A stretch of 64,000 nt of DNA, from assembly GCA_024685975.1 (NCBI GenBank), contig JAIBDZ010000001.1, forward strand, positions 62,001 through 126,000, given 5' to 3'. Of this stretch, positions 51,266 through 60,931 are shown one piece after another. A program made the translations under genes and the position numbers. Source of the stretch: Piscirickettsiaceae bacterium (GTDB lineage Bacteria; Pseudomonadota; Gammaproteobacteria; Nitrosococcales; Methylophagaceae). Under the pieces are notes generated by a model. It searched no databases. It saw only the letters and a list, made by a program, of their open reading frames with translations, and was not told where the DNA came from. Each line of letters begins with the position of its first letter. Position 1 is the stretch's first letter.

Positions 51266-51613
51266 TTATTGCATTATGACCCAAATTTTGTCGTTTTCAT
51301 CACATTCTATTGGATAGGCGATAAGGTGGTCGTCACGGCATGGACCACTGATACAGTATCCATCAGATGGGTTAAAGAGCGCGCCATGTGTGGCACATTG
51401 AATATGGGTGCGTTCGATAGAAAGAAAGTCATCAGGTTGCCAATTGAGGGGGACACCTAAATGAGGACAATGGTTTTTATAGCAATAGAGTTGGTCTTCA
51501 TAACGCACGAGGATGACGCTAATTGGGCTCCCATTTTCTTCAAGTGGTAAGGCAAATTCTCGGGTGGTTAATTCATGGATATCATTGGTATGGCAAAGAA
51601 AATGACGAGACAT
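51266..51613 (-). CDS. Rieske [2Fe-2S] ferredoxin-like protein
   Basis: 'CYKNHCPHLGVPLNW...IQCATHGALFNPSDGYCISGPC'. Confidence 0.9.
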   Translation of the reverse strand: MSRHFLCHTNDIHELTTREFALPLEENGSPISVILVRYEDQLYCYKNHCPHLGVPLNWQPDDFLSIERTHIQCATHGALFNPSDGYCISGPCRDDHLIAYPIECDENDKIWVIMQ

Positions 51614-51615
51614 AA

Positions 51616-52500
51616 TTATGATTCTTTAAAAGTGAAGTCTGTCAGGACATTATCAAGTCCTGTTTGTTGGCAGGCATGACTGGCGAGTTGAGTGGCGAAA
51701 GCCAATGCTTGTGTTATGGAGTGTTGTTTGATGAATTGTCCGATCATTGCTGCATTAAACGTGTCGCCTGCACCGATAGTATCGTTTAAAAGAATTGTTG
51801 GGGTTGGGTGATGATATTGCGTTCCTACATGATCGATCGCCCAAGCACCGTCACTTCCCCAAGTACAGGTAGCGGGTGTGGCATAGTGTTGTGCAATGTC
51901 AGTTAATAAGGTGCTGGCTTGCTGGTGACCTTGGCTGAGTGCATAGTTTTTTGAGAAAAAAAGGTAGTCAGCAAAAGGGAGTAACGTGTGAATGCCTGGT
52001 CTGTCTTTCTCAATTTCAATTGAACAAGGAAGGGTAGGAGCCTGTTGTTTGAGATGGGCTAACATACGTGTGGTTTCGTCGATATGTCGACCTTCAAAAT
52101 GGATCCAATCAAACTGGTTGAGATCGATTTGTTTGAAATGTTCAAAGTCATATTCAGGGCAGTCACGCTGGTGCACGATAGTTCGACTACCATTGTCTTG
52201 GGCTAGAGTGATATACGATGTTGGCATGATGCCGGTAGTTTTATGCCAGCAAGCATCGGTGTTAATGCGATGGTGGGATAGGTTGTCGATAATGACTTGG
52301 CTATCAGGGGAATGAATCAGGACACCGGCCCAATGGCATTGGTGTCCTAATTGACTGAGAATAGATAAAGTATTGGTGGCGTTCCCGCCACGTATTTTAT
52401 GCTGTTCGATAGCCCTGACTTCACTATCTTGGTCTGGGTATTGTGGCACAACATTGACAATATCTAGGGTCGCGATGCCGACGGCAAGGATTTTAGCCAT
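51616..52500 (-). CDS. PfkB family sugar kinase, ketohexokinase-like
   Basis: 'AVGIATLDIVNVVPQYPDQDSEVRAIEQHKIRGGNATNTLSILSQLG', 'NGSRTIVHQRD', 'DWIHFEGR', 'IEIEKDR', 'DTIGAGDTFNAAMI'. Confidence 0.9.
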   Translation of the reverse strand: MAKILAVGIATLDIVNVVPQYPDQDSEVRAIEQHKIRGGNATNTLSILSQLGHQCHWAGVLIHSPDSQVIIDNLSHHRINTDACWHKTTGIMPTSYITLAQDNGSRTIVHQRDCPEYDFEHFKQIDLNQFDWIHFEGRHIDETTRMLAHLKQQAPTLPCSIEIEKDRPGIHTLLPFADYLFFSKNYALSQGHQQASTLLTDIAQHYATPATCTWGSDGAWAIDHVGTQYHHPTPTILLNDTIGAGDTFNAAMIGQFIKQHSITQALAFATQLASHACQQTGLDNVLTDFTFKES

Positions 52501-52502
52501 AA

Positions 52503-53150
52503 CTAAATGGTGTCAAATATTTGCCCGATTTGACGTGTAATGTCATTGACATCGCCCGTGCCGGCAATGGTGTGTAATTTGTTTTGTTGTTGGTAATAAT
52601 TGACTAATGGTGATGTTTGTTGCTCGTAGACATTGAGTCGGTTAGCAATTGTTTCTTCAACATCATCAGCACGTTGGAAAAGTTCGCCTCCGCAATTATC
52701 GCAGATGCCTTCTTTTTGTGGTGGTGACAAGTGAACGTTATAGATTGCACCGCAGTCTTTGCAAGTACGACGGCCAGTAAGACGTTGCATGAGCTCTTCA
52801 AAGGCGACATCTAATAAGACGACACCTTGTAAAGGTTGATTAAGATCAGCCAGCATCGTATCTAAGGCTTCAGCTTGAGGGATATTACGTGGGAAACCAT
52901 CTAAAATATAACCATTTTTAGCATCTTGCTGAGAAATACGTTCTTTAATTAACCCCACAACAATGTCATCGGATACCAGAGCTCCGGCATCCATAGCGGC
53001 TTTGGCTTTTTGCCCTAACTCACTTCCTGCTGCCACTGCTGCGCGCAATAAGTCGCCAGTCGAAATTTGTGGAATGGCATATTGTTTGGATAAGACGACG
53101 CCTTGAGTTCCTTTACCTGAACCTGGCGCGCCGAGTAGTACTGTTCTCAT
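52503..53150 (-). CDS. adk: Adenylate kinase (with Cys4 LID)
   Basis: 'RTVLLGAPGSGKGTQG', 'DGFPRNIPQAEAL', LID 'CKDCGAIYNVHLSPPQKEGICDNCGGELFQRADD'. ORF extends to 53162. Confidence 0.96.
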   Translation of the reverse strand: MRTVLLGAPGSGKGTQGVVLSKQYAIPQISTGDLLRAAVAAGSELGQKAKAAMDAGALVSDDIVVGLIKERISQQDAKNGYILDGFPRNIPQAEALDTMLADLNQPLQGVVLLDVAFEELMQRLTGRRTCKDCGAIYNVHLSPPQKEGICDNCGGELFQRADDVEETIANRLNVYEQQTSPLVNYYQQQNKLHTIAGTGDVNDITRQIGQIFDTI

Positions 53151-53184
53151 GAATTGCCTCAAACGATGAATGTGAAATAAGCGG

Positions 53185-54036
53185 TCAGGCTGTGACCAAC
53201 ACTGACGTCAAGCTAGCAATTTTATCATTGACTTGCTGCATGATGATAGGGAGTTGTTGAGGATCCAGTTTGAGTTCTTTCCACGCTCGCTTATCAAACC
53301 GCGGTACATGGCGGTCTCCGGCATGTCCAAAGTGGCCGGTGCTGGTGACCATAATATCAGCCACGTGCACAACCGCGACTTCGATTGGGAAAACAGGGGC
53401 TTGTGTAGGAGTGTGATGATAGCGAATGACTTCTAACAAAGCTATGGGCAAATTCCATTTCTGGGCTAAGGCTTCTCCCACTTCAGTGTGGTCAAACCCA
53501 AAGAGCCTTTTTTCAGCTTCATAGACCGTTTCTTGGCCAAATAGCGCGCTGGTAATCGCTTCTTTAGCGAGCTCAGGAATGGTTTGGTATAGCACAAGAC
53601 TACCAATATTTTGTAATAAACCTGCGATAAAATATTGCTCTGTCGAGGCTAACTTACATTGCTTTGCGACTAGGCTTGACGTGATTGCACAGGCAATACT
53701 ATGTCGCCAGAAGTCATCCATTTTAATTAAGTCGGCGGGAATGCCTTTAAAGGCATTAATAACGGATGTGGCGAGGACTAATTGTGTTAATTCACGGGTG
53801 CCGACAATGGTGATTGCTCTTGAAATAGTGCTGATTTGAGAGGGGAAACCATAGTAAGGACTGTTAACAATTTTAAGCAGGCGGGATGTTAAAGCAGGAT
53901 CAGTATTAATGACTTGGCTAATATCTTCTGCTGATGCATTGTCATCATGGATTAACGCATCTAATTGTGAATACGTCGTGGGTGGGGAAACTAAATCGAG
54001 TGACTTTCCTATCAATGTATCTGGTGTGAATGACAT
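53185..54036 (-). CDS. HDOD domain protein
   Basis: 'ALIHDDNASAEDISQVINTDPALTSRLLKIVNSPYYGFPSQISTISRAITIVGTRELTQLVLATSV'. Confidence 0.92.
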   Translation of the reverse strand: MSFTPDTLIGKSLDLVSPPTTYSQLDALIHDDNASAEDISQVINTDPALTSRLLKIVNSPYYGFPSQISTISRAITIVGTRELTQLVLATSVINAFKGIPADLIKMDDFWRHSIACAITSSLVAKQCKLASTEQYFIAGLLQNIGSLVLYQTIPELAKEAITSALFGQETVYEAEKRLFGFDHTEVGEALAQKWNLPIALLEVIRYHHTPTQAPVFPIEVAVVHVADIMVTSTGHFGHAGDRHVPRFDKRAWKELKLDPQQLPIIMQQVNDKIASLTSVLVTA

Positions 54037-54038
54037 GA

Positions 54039-54182
54039 TTATTCGTCCTCAGATGCTGTATCAGTAGACTCAAGCTCCATGGTGAGGAGAACTTGGATGA
54101 CGGGATCATCTAGATCATTATGGCGAAATAGTGATTCACGAGCATGTTGAGTTGCTTTCGATTCATTATGTTGTTCAGACAT
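54039..54182 (-). CDS. Short ORF (47 aa) of unknown function between sppA and the HDOD gene
   Basis: Manual translation: MSEQHNESKATQHARESLFRHNDLDDPVIQVLLTMELESTDTASEDE*, tightly packed (3 bp to sppA stop, about 2 bp to HDOD start). Confidence 0.55.
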   Translation of the reverse strand: MSEQHNESKATQHARESLFRHNDLDDPVIQVLLTMELESTDTASEDE

Positions 54183-54185
54183 GAT

Positions 54186-55181
54186 TTATTGCACCTTAAG
54201 TGTCGATAATTGTGTTATCGCTTGACCAATGCTGGTACCAAACCGACCGGCAAAACGGTCTAGGTAATTTGGCTGCGGTGTGTAATCGACGATGGTTTCT
54301 GCACCAATGATTTCTCTTGCAACGGTACTACTATTGGCTAAACCATCGATTAGACCTAATGGTAATGCTTGTTCACCAGACCAAAACAGGCCTGAGAAGA
54401 GATCGGGATCATCAGCTAGTTTATCGCCTCGACCTGCTTTGACGACATCGATAAATTGTTGATGAATATTATTTAGCATTGATTTTGCGTGTTGAATATC
54501 GTGTTCTTTCATTGGTAAGAATGGGTCAAGGAAGGCTTTATTTTCACCTGCCGTTAATGAACGGCGTTCCACGCCGATTTTTTCAATCACGTCGGTAAAA
54601 CCAAAACTATCCATGCGTACTCCAATTGAGCCAACAATGCTTGCTTTGTCAGCATAAATTTCATTGGCGCTGGCGGCAATATAGTAACCGCCGGAAGCAC
54701 ACACATCTTGAATGACGGCATAGACGGGGAAGTTAGGCCGAGTTTGTTTTAGACGTTTGATTTCATCATTGATAATACCGGCTTGTACTGGGCTACCGCC
54801 GGGGGTATTGAGTCTTAGAATCAAACCTTGTGCCTGTTCATTATCAAAGGCATCACGAATCCCCGTGACGATAGTATCGGCATTGGCATCCGCGTCCGCT
54901 GCAATGACACCATTGATGTCAACTAAAGCTGTATGGGCTTGGGTATGGGACTGAATTTCTGTGTTACCTGACATGGCCACAATAAAGATAGCGACTAGGT
55001 ATAAAAGAACTAGTCCTTTAAAAACATAACTCCAACGGCGGCTAGCACGTTGTTCTTTGATGGCTGCAAAAGCGAGGTCTTGTAATACTTTACGTTCCCA
55101 TGGGTTGTCATCTGCTTGACTTGACGTGTTGCGGTTATTCTCTGGAGGAAAGTCGCCAAAAGATGTCATTGTTTCGTCCAT
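54186..55181 (-). CDS. sppA: S49 family signal peptide peptidase
   Basis: 'GLILRLNTPGGSPVQAGIINDEI', catalytic 'QDVCASGGYYIAASANEIYADKASIVGSIGV'. Confidence 0.93.
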   Translation of the reverse strand: MDETMTSFGDFPPENNRNTSSQADDNPWERKVLQDLAFAAIKEQRASRRWSYVFKGLVLLYLVAIFIVAMSGNTEIQSHTQAHTALVDINGVIAADADANADTIVTGIRDAFDNEQAQGLILRLNTPGGSPVQAGIINDEIKRLKQTRPNFPVYAVIQDVCASGGYYIAASANEIYADKASIVGSIGVRMDSFGFTDVIEKIGVERRSLTAGENKAFLDPFLPMKEHDIQHAKSMLNNIHQQFIDVVKAGRGDKLADDPDLFSGLFWSGEQALPLGLIDGLANSSTVAREIIGAETIVDYTPQPNYLDRFAGRFGTSIGQAITQLSTLKVQ

Positions 55182-55225
55182 TTAAAGTAGTCAAAGGTAA
55201 ACCTCATCATACCAAAAGTTGACGA

Positions 55226-55882
55226 TTATGTAGTTGATGAACTTAGCCATTGTTGGACTTGGTGCAAGTTTTTGGCAATAAATTTTGGCTTGCAGGCGGA
55301 TAAAGCATCAATATCATGGGCACCGTGAGTGACGGCGATACAGTCTGCACGGGCATTATGAGCCATATTGAGATCATGGCTGGTATCCCCGATCATCAAG
55401 GTTCTTTTTGGGGTTACGCCTAAAAAATCCATCAATTGCTCTAACATATCAGGGTGGGGTTTTGAGTGACATTCATCGACGCATCGAGTGGCATGAAAGT
55501 AGTCGACTAGTGCGGTATTTTGCAAAACCTTATCTAAACCGCGCCGACTTTTTCCTGTTGCAACGCCTAGAAAATATTGTTGCTGATGTAAATCGATAAT
55601 TAACTCACGAGCTTGGTCGAATAATGGCGCTTGTTCTGGTTGGTTTAGCCAGTTTTGCTGATAGCGAAGTCCGAGTTGATAGCGGGTGTCATCGTCGAGT
55701 TCTGGATAAAGTGTCAAGACAGCTTCATTTAAACCAAGCCCGATGATGTGACTGACCGTGTGATCAGGTAATGCTGGCAGGCCTAATTGCTGAATACCCA
55801 GTTGCATGGCATCAATGATTTGACGTGTCGAATCCATTAAGGTGCCATCCCAGTCAAAAACTATCAGATCGTAAATTTTCAT
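55226..55882 (-). CDS. HAD family hydrolase (phosphoglycolate phosphatase-like)
   Basis: 'MKIYDLIVFDWDGTLMDSTRQI', 'TGKSRRGLD', 'MIGDTSHDLNMAHNA'. Start at ATG 55882 (1-bp overlap with rluC stop), not the ORF-track 55987. Confidence 0.92.
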   Translation of the reverse strand: MKIYDLIVFDWDGTLMDSTRQIIDAMQLGIQQLGLPALPDHTVSHIIGLGLNEAVLTLYPELDDDTRYQLGLRYQQNWLNQPEQAPLFDQARELIIDLHQQQYFLGVATGKSRRGLDKVLQNTALVDYFHATRCVDECHSKPHPDMLEQLMDFLGVTPKRTLMIGDTSHDLNMAHNARADCIAVTHGAHDIDALSACKPKFIAKNLHQVQQWLSSSTT

Positions 55883-56838
55883 TATGTATTTTCTAATGCC
55901 GTTATTATGTGTTGAAGTGCGTCGGGTATTGGGGCTTCGATATCCAGTGTTTGTCCACTCGTTGGGTGTGTAATGCCAAGTTTCCATGCATGTAAGAAAA
56001 GACGTTTTAACCCTATTTTTTTCATGACTTTATTAAAAGCGCGATCACCGTATTTGTCATCTCCAGCTAAAGGATGACCGAGATGTTCTGCATGGACACG
56101 AATTTGATGTGTTCGTCCCGTAAACAACACAACTTCAGTTAATTGTGCACTGTTGTATTGAGCTAACGGAATAAATAAGCTTTCAGCGTGTTTTCCTTCA
56201 GGATCAATTCTGACCATACGTTCGCCTGATGAGAGCGTGTTTTTTTGCATAGGAGCCGTCACGCGCTTTTCTTGCTGACCCCAATGCCCCTTGAGTAAGG
56301 TCAAATAACGTTTATTAATGTCATGTTGGATCATTTGTTGTTGTAAGTTCAGCAAAGCAGGGCGGGTTTTTGCTAATAGCAAACAACCCGATGTGTCACG
56401 ATCGAGACGATGTACCAGTTCTAAAAAAGGCAATTCAGGGCGAATAATACGTAAAGCTTCGATGATACCTTGTTCTATGCCACTACCAGCATGAACAGCA
56501 AGGCCTGAGGGTTTGTTGAGAATAAGTAGATCGTCATCTTCAATAAGAATATTATCGAGAAGTTGTTGTTTGACCCTATCATTCACCGTAGTAATGACGG
56601 TTTTTTCTTGTGTGTGTAATGGTGGGATTCGAACACTATCACCGAGTTCAAGTTTATAGGTTTGTTTTTTCCTGCCTTTGTTAACACGCACTTCGCCTTT
56701 GCGCAAAGCACGGTAAATACGGCTTTTGGGAATGTTTTTATCAATAGACAGTAAAAAGTTATCAAGCCTTTGTCCTGCGTTGGATGCTGTTATTTCAATG
56801 AATTGAACAGCGCGCGTTTTATTGTTGCTTGATGTCAT
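55882..56838 (-). CDS. rluC: 23S rRNA pseudouridine synthase RluC
   Basis: S4-like N-term 'AGQRLDNFLLS'; 'ELPFLELVHRLDRDTSGCLLLAK'; 'LFTGRTHQIRVHAEHLGHPLAGDDKYG'; divergent from rne. Confidence 0.95.
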   Translation of the reverse strand: MTSSNNKTRAVQFIEITASNAGQRLDNFLLSIDKNIPKSRIYRALRKGEVRVNKGRKKQTYKLELGDSVRIPPLHTQEKTVITTVNDRVKQQLLDNILIEDDDLLILNKPSGLAVHAGSGIEQGIIEALRIIRPELPFLELVHRLDRDTSGCLLLAKTRPALLNLQQQMIQHDINKRYLTLLKGHWGQQEKRVTAPMQKNTLSSGERMVRIDPEGKHAESLFIPLAQYNSAQLTEVVLFTGRTHQIRVHAEHLGHPLAGDDKYGDRAFNKVMKKIGLKRLFLHAWKLGITHPTSGQTLDIEAPIPDALQHIITALENT

Positions 56839-56859
56839 AGAAATCTTTTTATTTTACTA

Positions 56860-56888
56860 TTGCTGATAAAGGGGTTGGCTGTTATAGT
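56860..56888 (+). promoter_or_regulatory. Putative sigma70 promoter for rne
   Basis: TTGCTG (56860-56865) - 17 bp - TATAGT (56883-56888). Confidence 0.5.
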
Positions 56889-56894
56889 CAATGG

Positions 56895-57401
56895 CTGGTC
56901 GGGCATAGAGAACGGTAGTATACCGGATTTTTATGCTGAAAAGACCGTGTAAGGGTGACGTCGCTCCCACGTTTTGGTTGATGCGGTGGTTGCTAAAAAG
57001 TTTTCATTAAGTGCACGGCTGGCATGAGCTAGGCGTGATGGGTGCTCAAATAAAGAGCAAAGAAATTAAGTGGTTCCCACGCAATTAGTGATAGTACAAA
57101 ATTCACTAAGTTAAAACTCAGGTCAGTAATTAGAGTTAGTGTGCATATCAGGCCTGCTACGCCAAGGGGCGAAGCGCCGATATTGAGAGTAAGTCGTTAA
57201 AAGGCGACCCAATCAGTTTAGATTTGTTAAGGAACAAAATAAGCTACAGGACAGGACACAATGCGCAAATGTAAGACGCGTTGTAACTAGACATAATTGC
57301 AAATCAGATCAGATTGCTGAGCAAACAGGACATGTTATGCACAGCAAGCCCTTCCAGATGAAGGGTAAGTTAGCGTGTGGGCCTCAATAAGAGGTTAAAG
57401 C
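56895..57401 (+). promoter_or_regulatory. Long rne 5' leader (candidate autoregulatory UTR)
   Basis: About 500 nt without a plausible ORF ahead of rne; hairpins include CCCTTC-cagat-GAAGGG (57349-57365) and GTCG/CGAC. Confidence 0.55.
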
Positions 57402-59747
57402 ATGAAGCGAATTTTAATTAACGCCACTCATGAAGAAGAGTTGCGTGTAGCGATGATCGATGGTCAACGCTTGTTTGATCTAGATATTGCCATTCCGTCA
57501 AAAGAACAGAAAAAAGGCAATATATACAAAGGAAAAATTACCCGCGTTGAGCCTAGTTTAGAAGCCGTTTTTGTTGATTATGGTTCTGAAAAACAAGGTT
57601 TCCTTCCATTAAAAGATATTTCAAAAAGTTATTTCAAAGTAAAAAAAGACTCTGATGGCGAGTCTAACGGCCGGATCAATGTTCAAGATGTTTTATCTGT
57701 AGGACAAGAGCTCGTCGTTCAAGTCGAAAAAGAAGAGCGAGGCAATAAAGGCGCTGCGCTCACCACCATGATCAGTCTTGCTGGCCGTTATCTTGTCTTA
57801 ATGCCAAATAGTCCACGTGCTGGTGGGATTTCACGTCGTATTGAAGGTGATGAGCGGGCTGAACTCCAAGAAGCGTTGCGATCGTTAGAAGTGCCAGAAG
57901 GCATGGGTATGATTGTTCGTACAGCCGGTGTGGGCAAACAAGCCGAAGAATTGCAATGGGATTTAGAATACTTAATTCAATTGTGGACGGCGATTGATGG
58001 TGCAACTAATGAACGTGCAGCACCGTTTTTGGTGTACCAAGAAAGTAATATCATCATCCGTGCTCTACGTGACTATTTACGTAAAGATATTGGTGAAATC
58101 TTAGTTGATTCACCTGAAGTGTATCAAACGGGTTACGATTTTATGCGCATGGTGATGCCGCATGAATTGAATAAGTTCAAGTTATACCAAGATAAAGTTC
58201 CTTTATTTACACGTTTCCAAATTGAAAGTCAGATCGAGAGTGCGTTTCGTCATGAAGTGCGTCTGCCATCTGGCGGTGCACTGGTTATCGATCCGACAGA
58301 AGCCTTAATTTCAATTGATGTGAACTCAGCCCGCGCCAATAAAGGTGGGGATATTGAGGAAACAGCATTTAATACCAACCTTGAAGCGGCAGAAGAAATC
58401 GCTCGTCAATTGCGGATCCGTGATTTAGGTGGTTTAGTTGTTATTGACTTTATTGACATGGGACCGAGTCGACATCAGAGAGAAGTTGAGAACCGCTTAC
58501 GTGATCATCTAAAGGTCGACAGAGCGAGAGTTCAAGTCGGTCGTATCTCACGATTCGGTTTATTAGAGATGTCTCGCCAACGCTTGCGACCTTCTTTGGG
58601 TGATGCCCATGAAGAAGTCTGTCCTCGCTGTTCAGGTTTAGGTCATGTTCGTGGCGTAGAATCGCTAGGCTTAGCGGTGTTAAGGCTTGTTGAAGAAGAA
58701 GCCAGCAAAGATAAAGTCAGCCAGTTGATTGTTCAATTACCGGTTGCTGTTGCAACATTTATGTTGAATGAAAAGCGTATGCAACTCGAAGCGATGGAAA
58801 AACGCCATAGCGTGAAAGTGTTGTTGATTCCTAATCCTCATATGGAAACACCGCATTTTGATATTGAAAGAATCAAAGAAGGCAGTGAAAAACGAGATGT
58901 CAGCCATAATCTAATGGATACACCAGATCCTGAAACGCCTGACGCGTTGAAGGCAAGACCTGCGGTTGAGCAACCTGCTGTGACAGGTGTTTCACCTGCT
59001 GCTCCAGCGCCTATGATGAATGACAAGCAAGTTGAAGAGAAAAAACCAAGTTTATTAGCTCGATTGCTGAATGTGTTGACAGGGAAAGCCGTCGACGAAG
59101 TCGCTGAAACTGAGTCAAATAAATCAGAAACAACAGATGCGAATCAAGATAATGAGCGTCCAAAACGACCACAAAACAAACGCTCTAGACCACGTAATCG
59201 CCGACCATCAAACCGTCGAGACAATGACGATACGAACGATAAGAGTGATAACAACACCTCAGATGAGTCAAATGACAAGCCTAAATCGGCGTCAAATGAG
59301 GATGATAATCAGTCGAATAAGAGCAATGGTAGCAATAGTCGCCGCTCACGTCGTGGCGGTCGTCGTCGTCGTCCACGTCAAGATAATGATGCCGTTATTC
59401 CAGATGATAAAGGGAATAAGTTACCAACAGAAAAAGTAGTCGAAGTGAATGGTAACGCTTTACCCGTTGATGATAAACCGCTGCCAAATGGTAATGTGAT
59501 TGTGAAGGATGTTGTTGTTGATGTGGATGGCAATAAGCCCCCCGCTAACGACAAACCTGCTCGTCGTAATAATGCTGGAACACGTCGTCGTCGTCCTTCG
59601 AAGCCTCGTACAGACAAGGCTGCTGATAACGCTAATTCAACTGAAGTAGCCAAAAAGGACTCAAACGCAGATAATGGTGAGAATAAACCTGCGCCAAGAA
59701 AGCGTGCCCCTAGGAAGCCAAAACCAAAAGAAGATGTCACAGAATAA
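57402..59747 (+). CDS. rne: Ribonuclease E
   Basis: '[29 protein letters not shown]', S1 domain, '[51 protein letters not shown]', Zn-link 'CPRCSGLG', Arg-rich C-terminal region. Confidence 0.97.
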   Translation: MKRILINATHEEELRVAMIDGQRLFDLDIAIPSKEQKKGNIYKGKITRVEPSLEAVFVDYGSEKQGFLPLKDISKSYFKVKKDSDGESNGRINVQDVLSVGQELVVQVEKEERGNKGAALTTMISLAGRYLVLMPNSPRAGGISRRIEGDERAELQEALRSLEVPEGMGMIVRTAGVGKQAEELQWDLEYLIQLWTAIDGATNERAAPFLVYQESNIIIRALRDYLRKDIGEILVDSPEVYQTGYDFMRMVMPHELNKFKLYQDKVPLFTRFQIESQIESAFRHEVRLPSGGALVIDPTEALISIDVNSARANKGGDIEETAFNTNLEAAEEIARQLRIRDLGGLVVIDFIDMGPSRHQREVENRLRDHLKVDRARVQVGRISRFGLLEMSRQRLRPSLGDAHEEVCPRCSGLGHVRGVESLGLAVLRLVEEEASKDKVSQLIVQLPVAVATFMLNEKRMQLEAMEKRHSVKVLLIPNPHMETPHFDIERIKEGSEKRDVSHNLMDTPDPETPDALKARPAVEQPAVTGVSPAAPAPMMNDKQVEEKKPSLLARLLNVLTGKAVDEVAETESNKSETTDANQDNERPKRPQNKRSRPRNRRPSNRRDNDDTNDKSDNNTSDESNDKPKSASNEDDNQSNKSNGSNSRRSRRGGRRRRPRQDNDAVIPDDKGNKLPTEKVVEVNGNALPVDDKPLPNGNVIVKDVVVDVDGNKPPANDKPARRNNAGTRRRRPSKPRTDKAADNANSTEVAKKDSNADNGENKPAPRKRAPRKPKPKEDVTE

Positions 59748-60009
59748 GCCTATTACACCGACTGATTTGCTGGCCTTAATTGGCCAGCAATTGGTGTACG
59801 ACGGTCAACAATGTGAAATTGTAGAGTTATTAGATGAGAGTCAATTGGTTCTGCAAGTATTAGATAAAGATAGCCATATTCAAGCAACACAGTATGGTGA
59901 AGGCCACCGCGCTGTTCCTGTGACGTATGTATTGCCTGTGTTTGATGGGGAAGGTGACTTACACTCTGAACTATTAACCGCTGGACTACAGGCCTTGTTG
60001 CCGCAGTAA
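59734..60009 (+). CDS. Conserved small protein of unknown function
   Basis: '[91 protein letters not shown]'; 14-bp overlap with rne, 24-bp convergent overlap with kdsB. Confidence 0.75.
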   Translation: MSQNKPITPTDLLALIGQQLVYDGQQCEIVELLDESQLVLQVLDKDSHIQATQYGEGHRAVPVTYVLPVFDGEGDLHSELLTAGLQALLPQ

Positions 60010-60750
60010 GTGTTCAGCCGCTATTAAGTCATGCTCTGTATCTACGCCATGACCAGGATCGATTGTCGCTTCGGTTAAATGGATTTTATTGCCATGATAA
60101 AGTGCGCGTAGCTGTTCTAATGATTCTGCCTTTTCTAAGTCACAGGGCGTTAGTTGTGAATACAGTTTGAGAAAGCTGGCCCGATAACCATATAAACCAA
60201 TGTGACGTTGGTGCAAGGGCGGTTGACTTAAGCTGTGATTTTCTGGAAATTGGTCTCGTACCCAAGGCATCGGTGCACGGCTAAAATATAACGCATAACC
60301 TTGTTTATCTGTAATAACTTTGACGCTATTCGGGTCAAATATTTCTTGGGCGTCGGTTATCAAGCTATACAATGTGGCAATGTCAGCTTCTGGATGTTGC
60401 ACCAGATCATCTGCGACTTGATTGATTAATGACGCTGGTAAACAAGGCTCATCGCCTTGGACGTTAACAATAATATCGTCATCATTAAAGTGTAGCTGTT
60501 GTGCTACTTCTGCCAGTCTATCGGTTCCTGAGGGATGGTCAGCACGAGTCATACAGACTGTTGCGCCAAAATCTAAAGCGACTTGTTCGATTCGTTGATC
60601 ATCAGTGGCAATAATGACATTATCAGCTTTGCTAGCTAATGCTCGTTGATAGACATGTTGAATCATTGGTTTGCCAGCAATATCACGCAATGGTTTTCCT
60701 GGCAGCCTGCTAGAACCATAGCGAGCTGGGATGACAATAGTAAATGACAT
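59986..60750 (-). CDS. kdsB: 3-deoxy-manno-octulosonate cytidylyltransferase
   Basis: 'FTIVIPARYGSSRLPGKPLRDIAGKPMIQHVYQRA', 'TRADHPSGTDRLAEV', 'VNVQGDEPCLP'. Confidence 0.97.
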   Translation of the reverse strand: MSFTIVIPARYGSSRLPGKPLRDIAGKPMIQHVYQRALASKADNVIIATDDQRIEQVALDFGATVCMTRADHPSGTDRLAEVAQQLHFNDDDIIVNVQGDEPCLPASLINQVADDLVQHPEADIATLYSLITDAQEIFDPNSVKVITDKQGYALYFSRAPMPWVRDQFPENHSLSQPPLHQRHIGLYGYRASFLKLYSQLTPCDLEKAESLEQLRALYHGNKIHLTEATIDPGHGVDTEHDLIAAEHLLRQQGL

Positions 60751-60754
60751 AAAC

Positions 60755-60931
60755 TTAATCTTCGTCTGCAGCTAATGCTCTGGCTTCATCGACTAACATC
60801 ACTGGGATGTCATCACGAATAGGGTAGGCTAGGCGACAGACAGGACAAACTAATTCTTGCTCTGTTTTTCGGTATGTCAGGCTGCCTTTGCAATTAGGGC
60901 AAGCAAGAATAGTGAGTAATGTTTTATCCAT
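60755..60931 (-). CDS. Trm112 family protein (58 aa)
   Basis: Manual translation: [58 protein letters not shown]; CPxCxG...[18 protein letters not shown] is the typical signature. Not in the ORF track. Confidence 0.95.
   Translation of the reverse strand: MDKTLLTILACPNCKGSLTYRKTEQELVCPVCRLAYPIRDDIPVMLVDEARALAADED

Noticed and set aside
51125-51460. 111-aa plus-strand ORF
   Set aside because: Spans antisense to the mshE start and the Rieske gene; no recognisable product.
59137-59439. 100-aa plus-strand alternative-frame ORF within rne
   Set aside because: Out-of-frame read of repetitive CGT/GAT codons; not supported.
59340-59610. CGTCGTCGTCGT runs in rne as a microsatellite
   Set aside because: Explained by Arg-rich RNA-binding segments of the RNase E C-terminal domain.
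59378-59740. 120-aa minus-strand ORF in the rne C-terminal region
   Set aside because: Shadow of the Arg/Asp/Lys-rich low-complexity RNase E tail.
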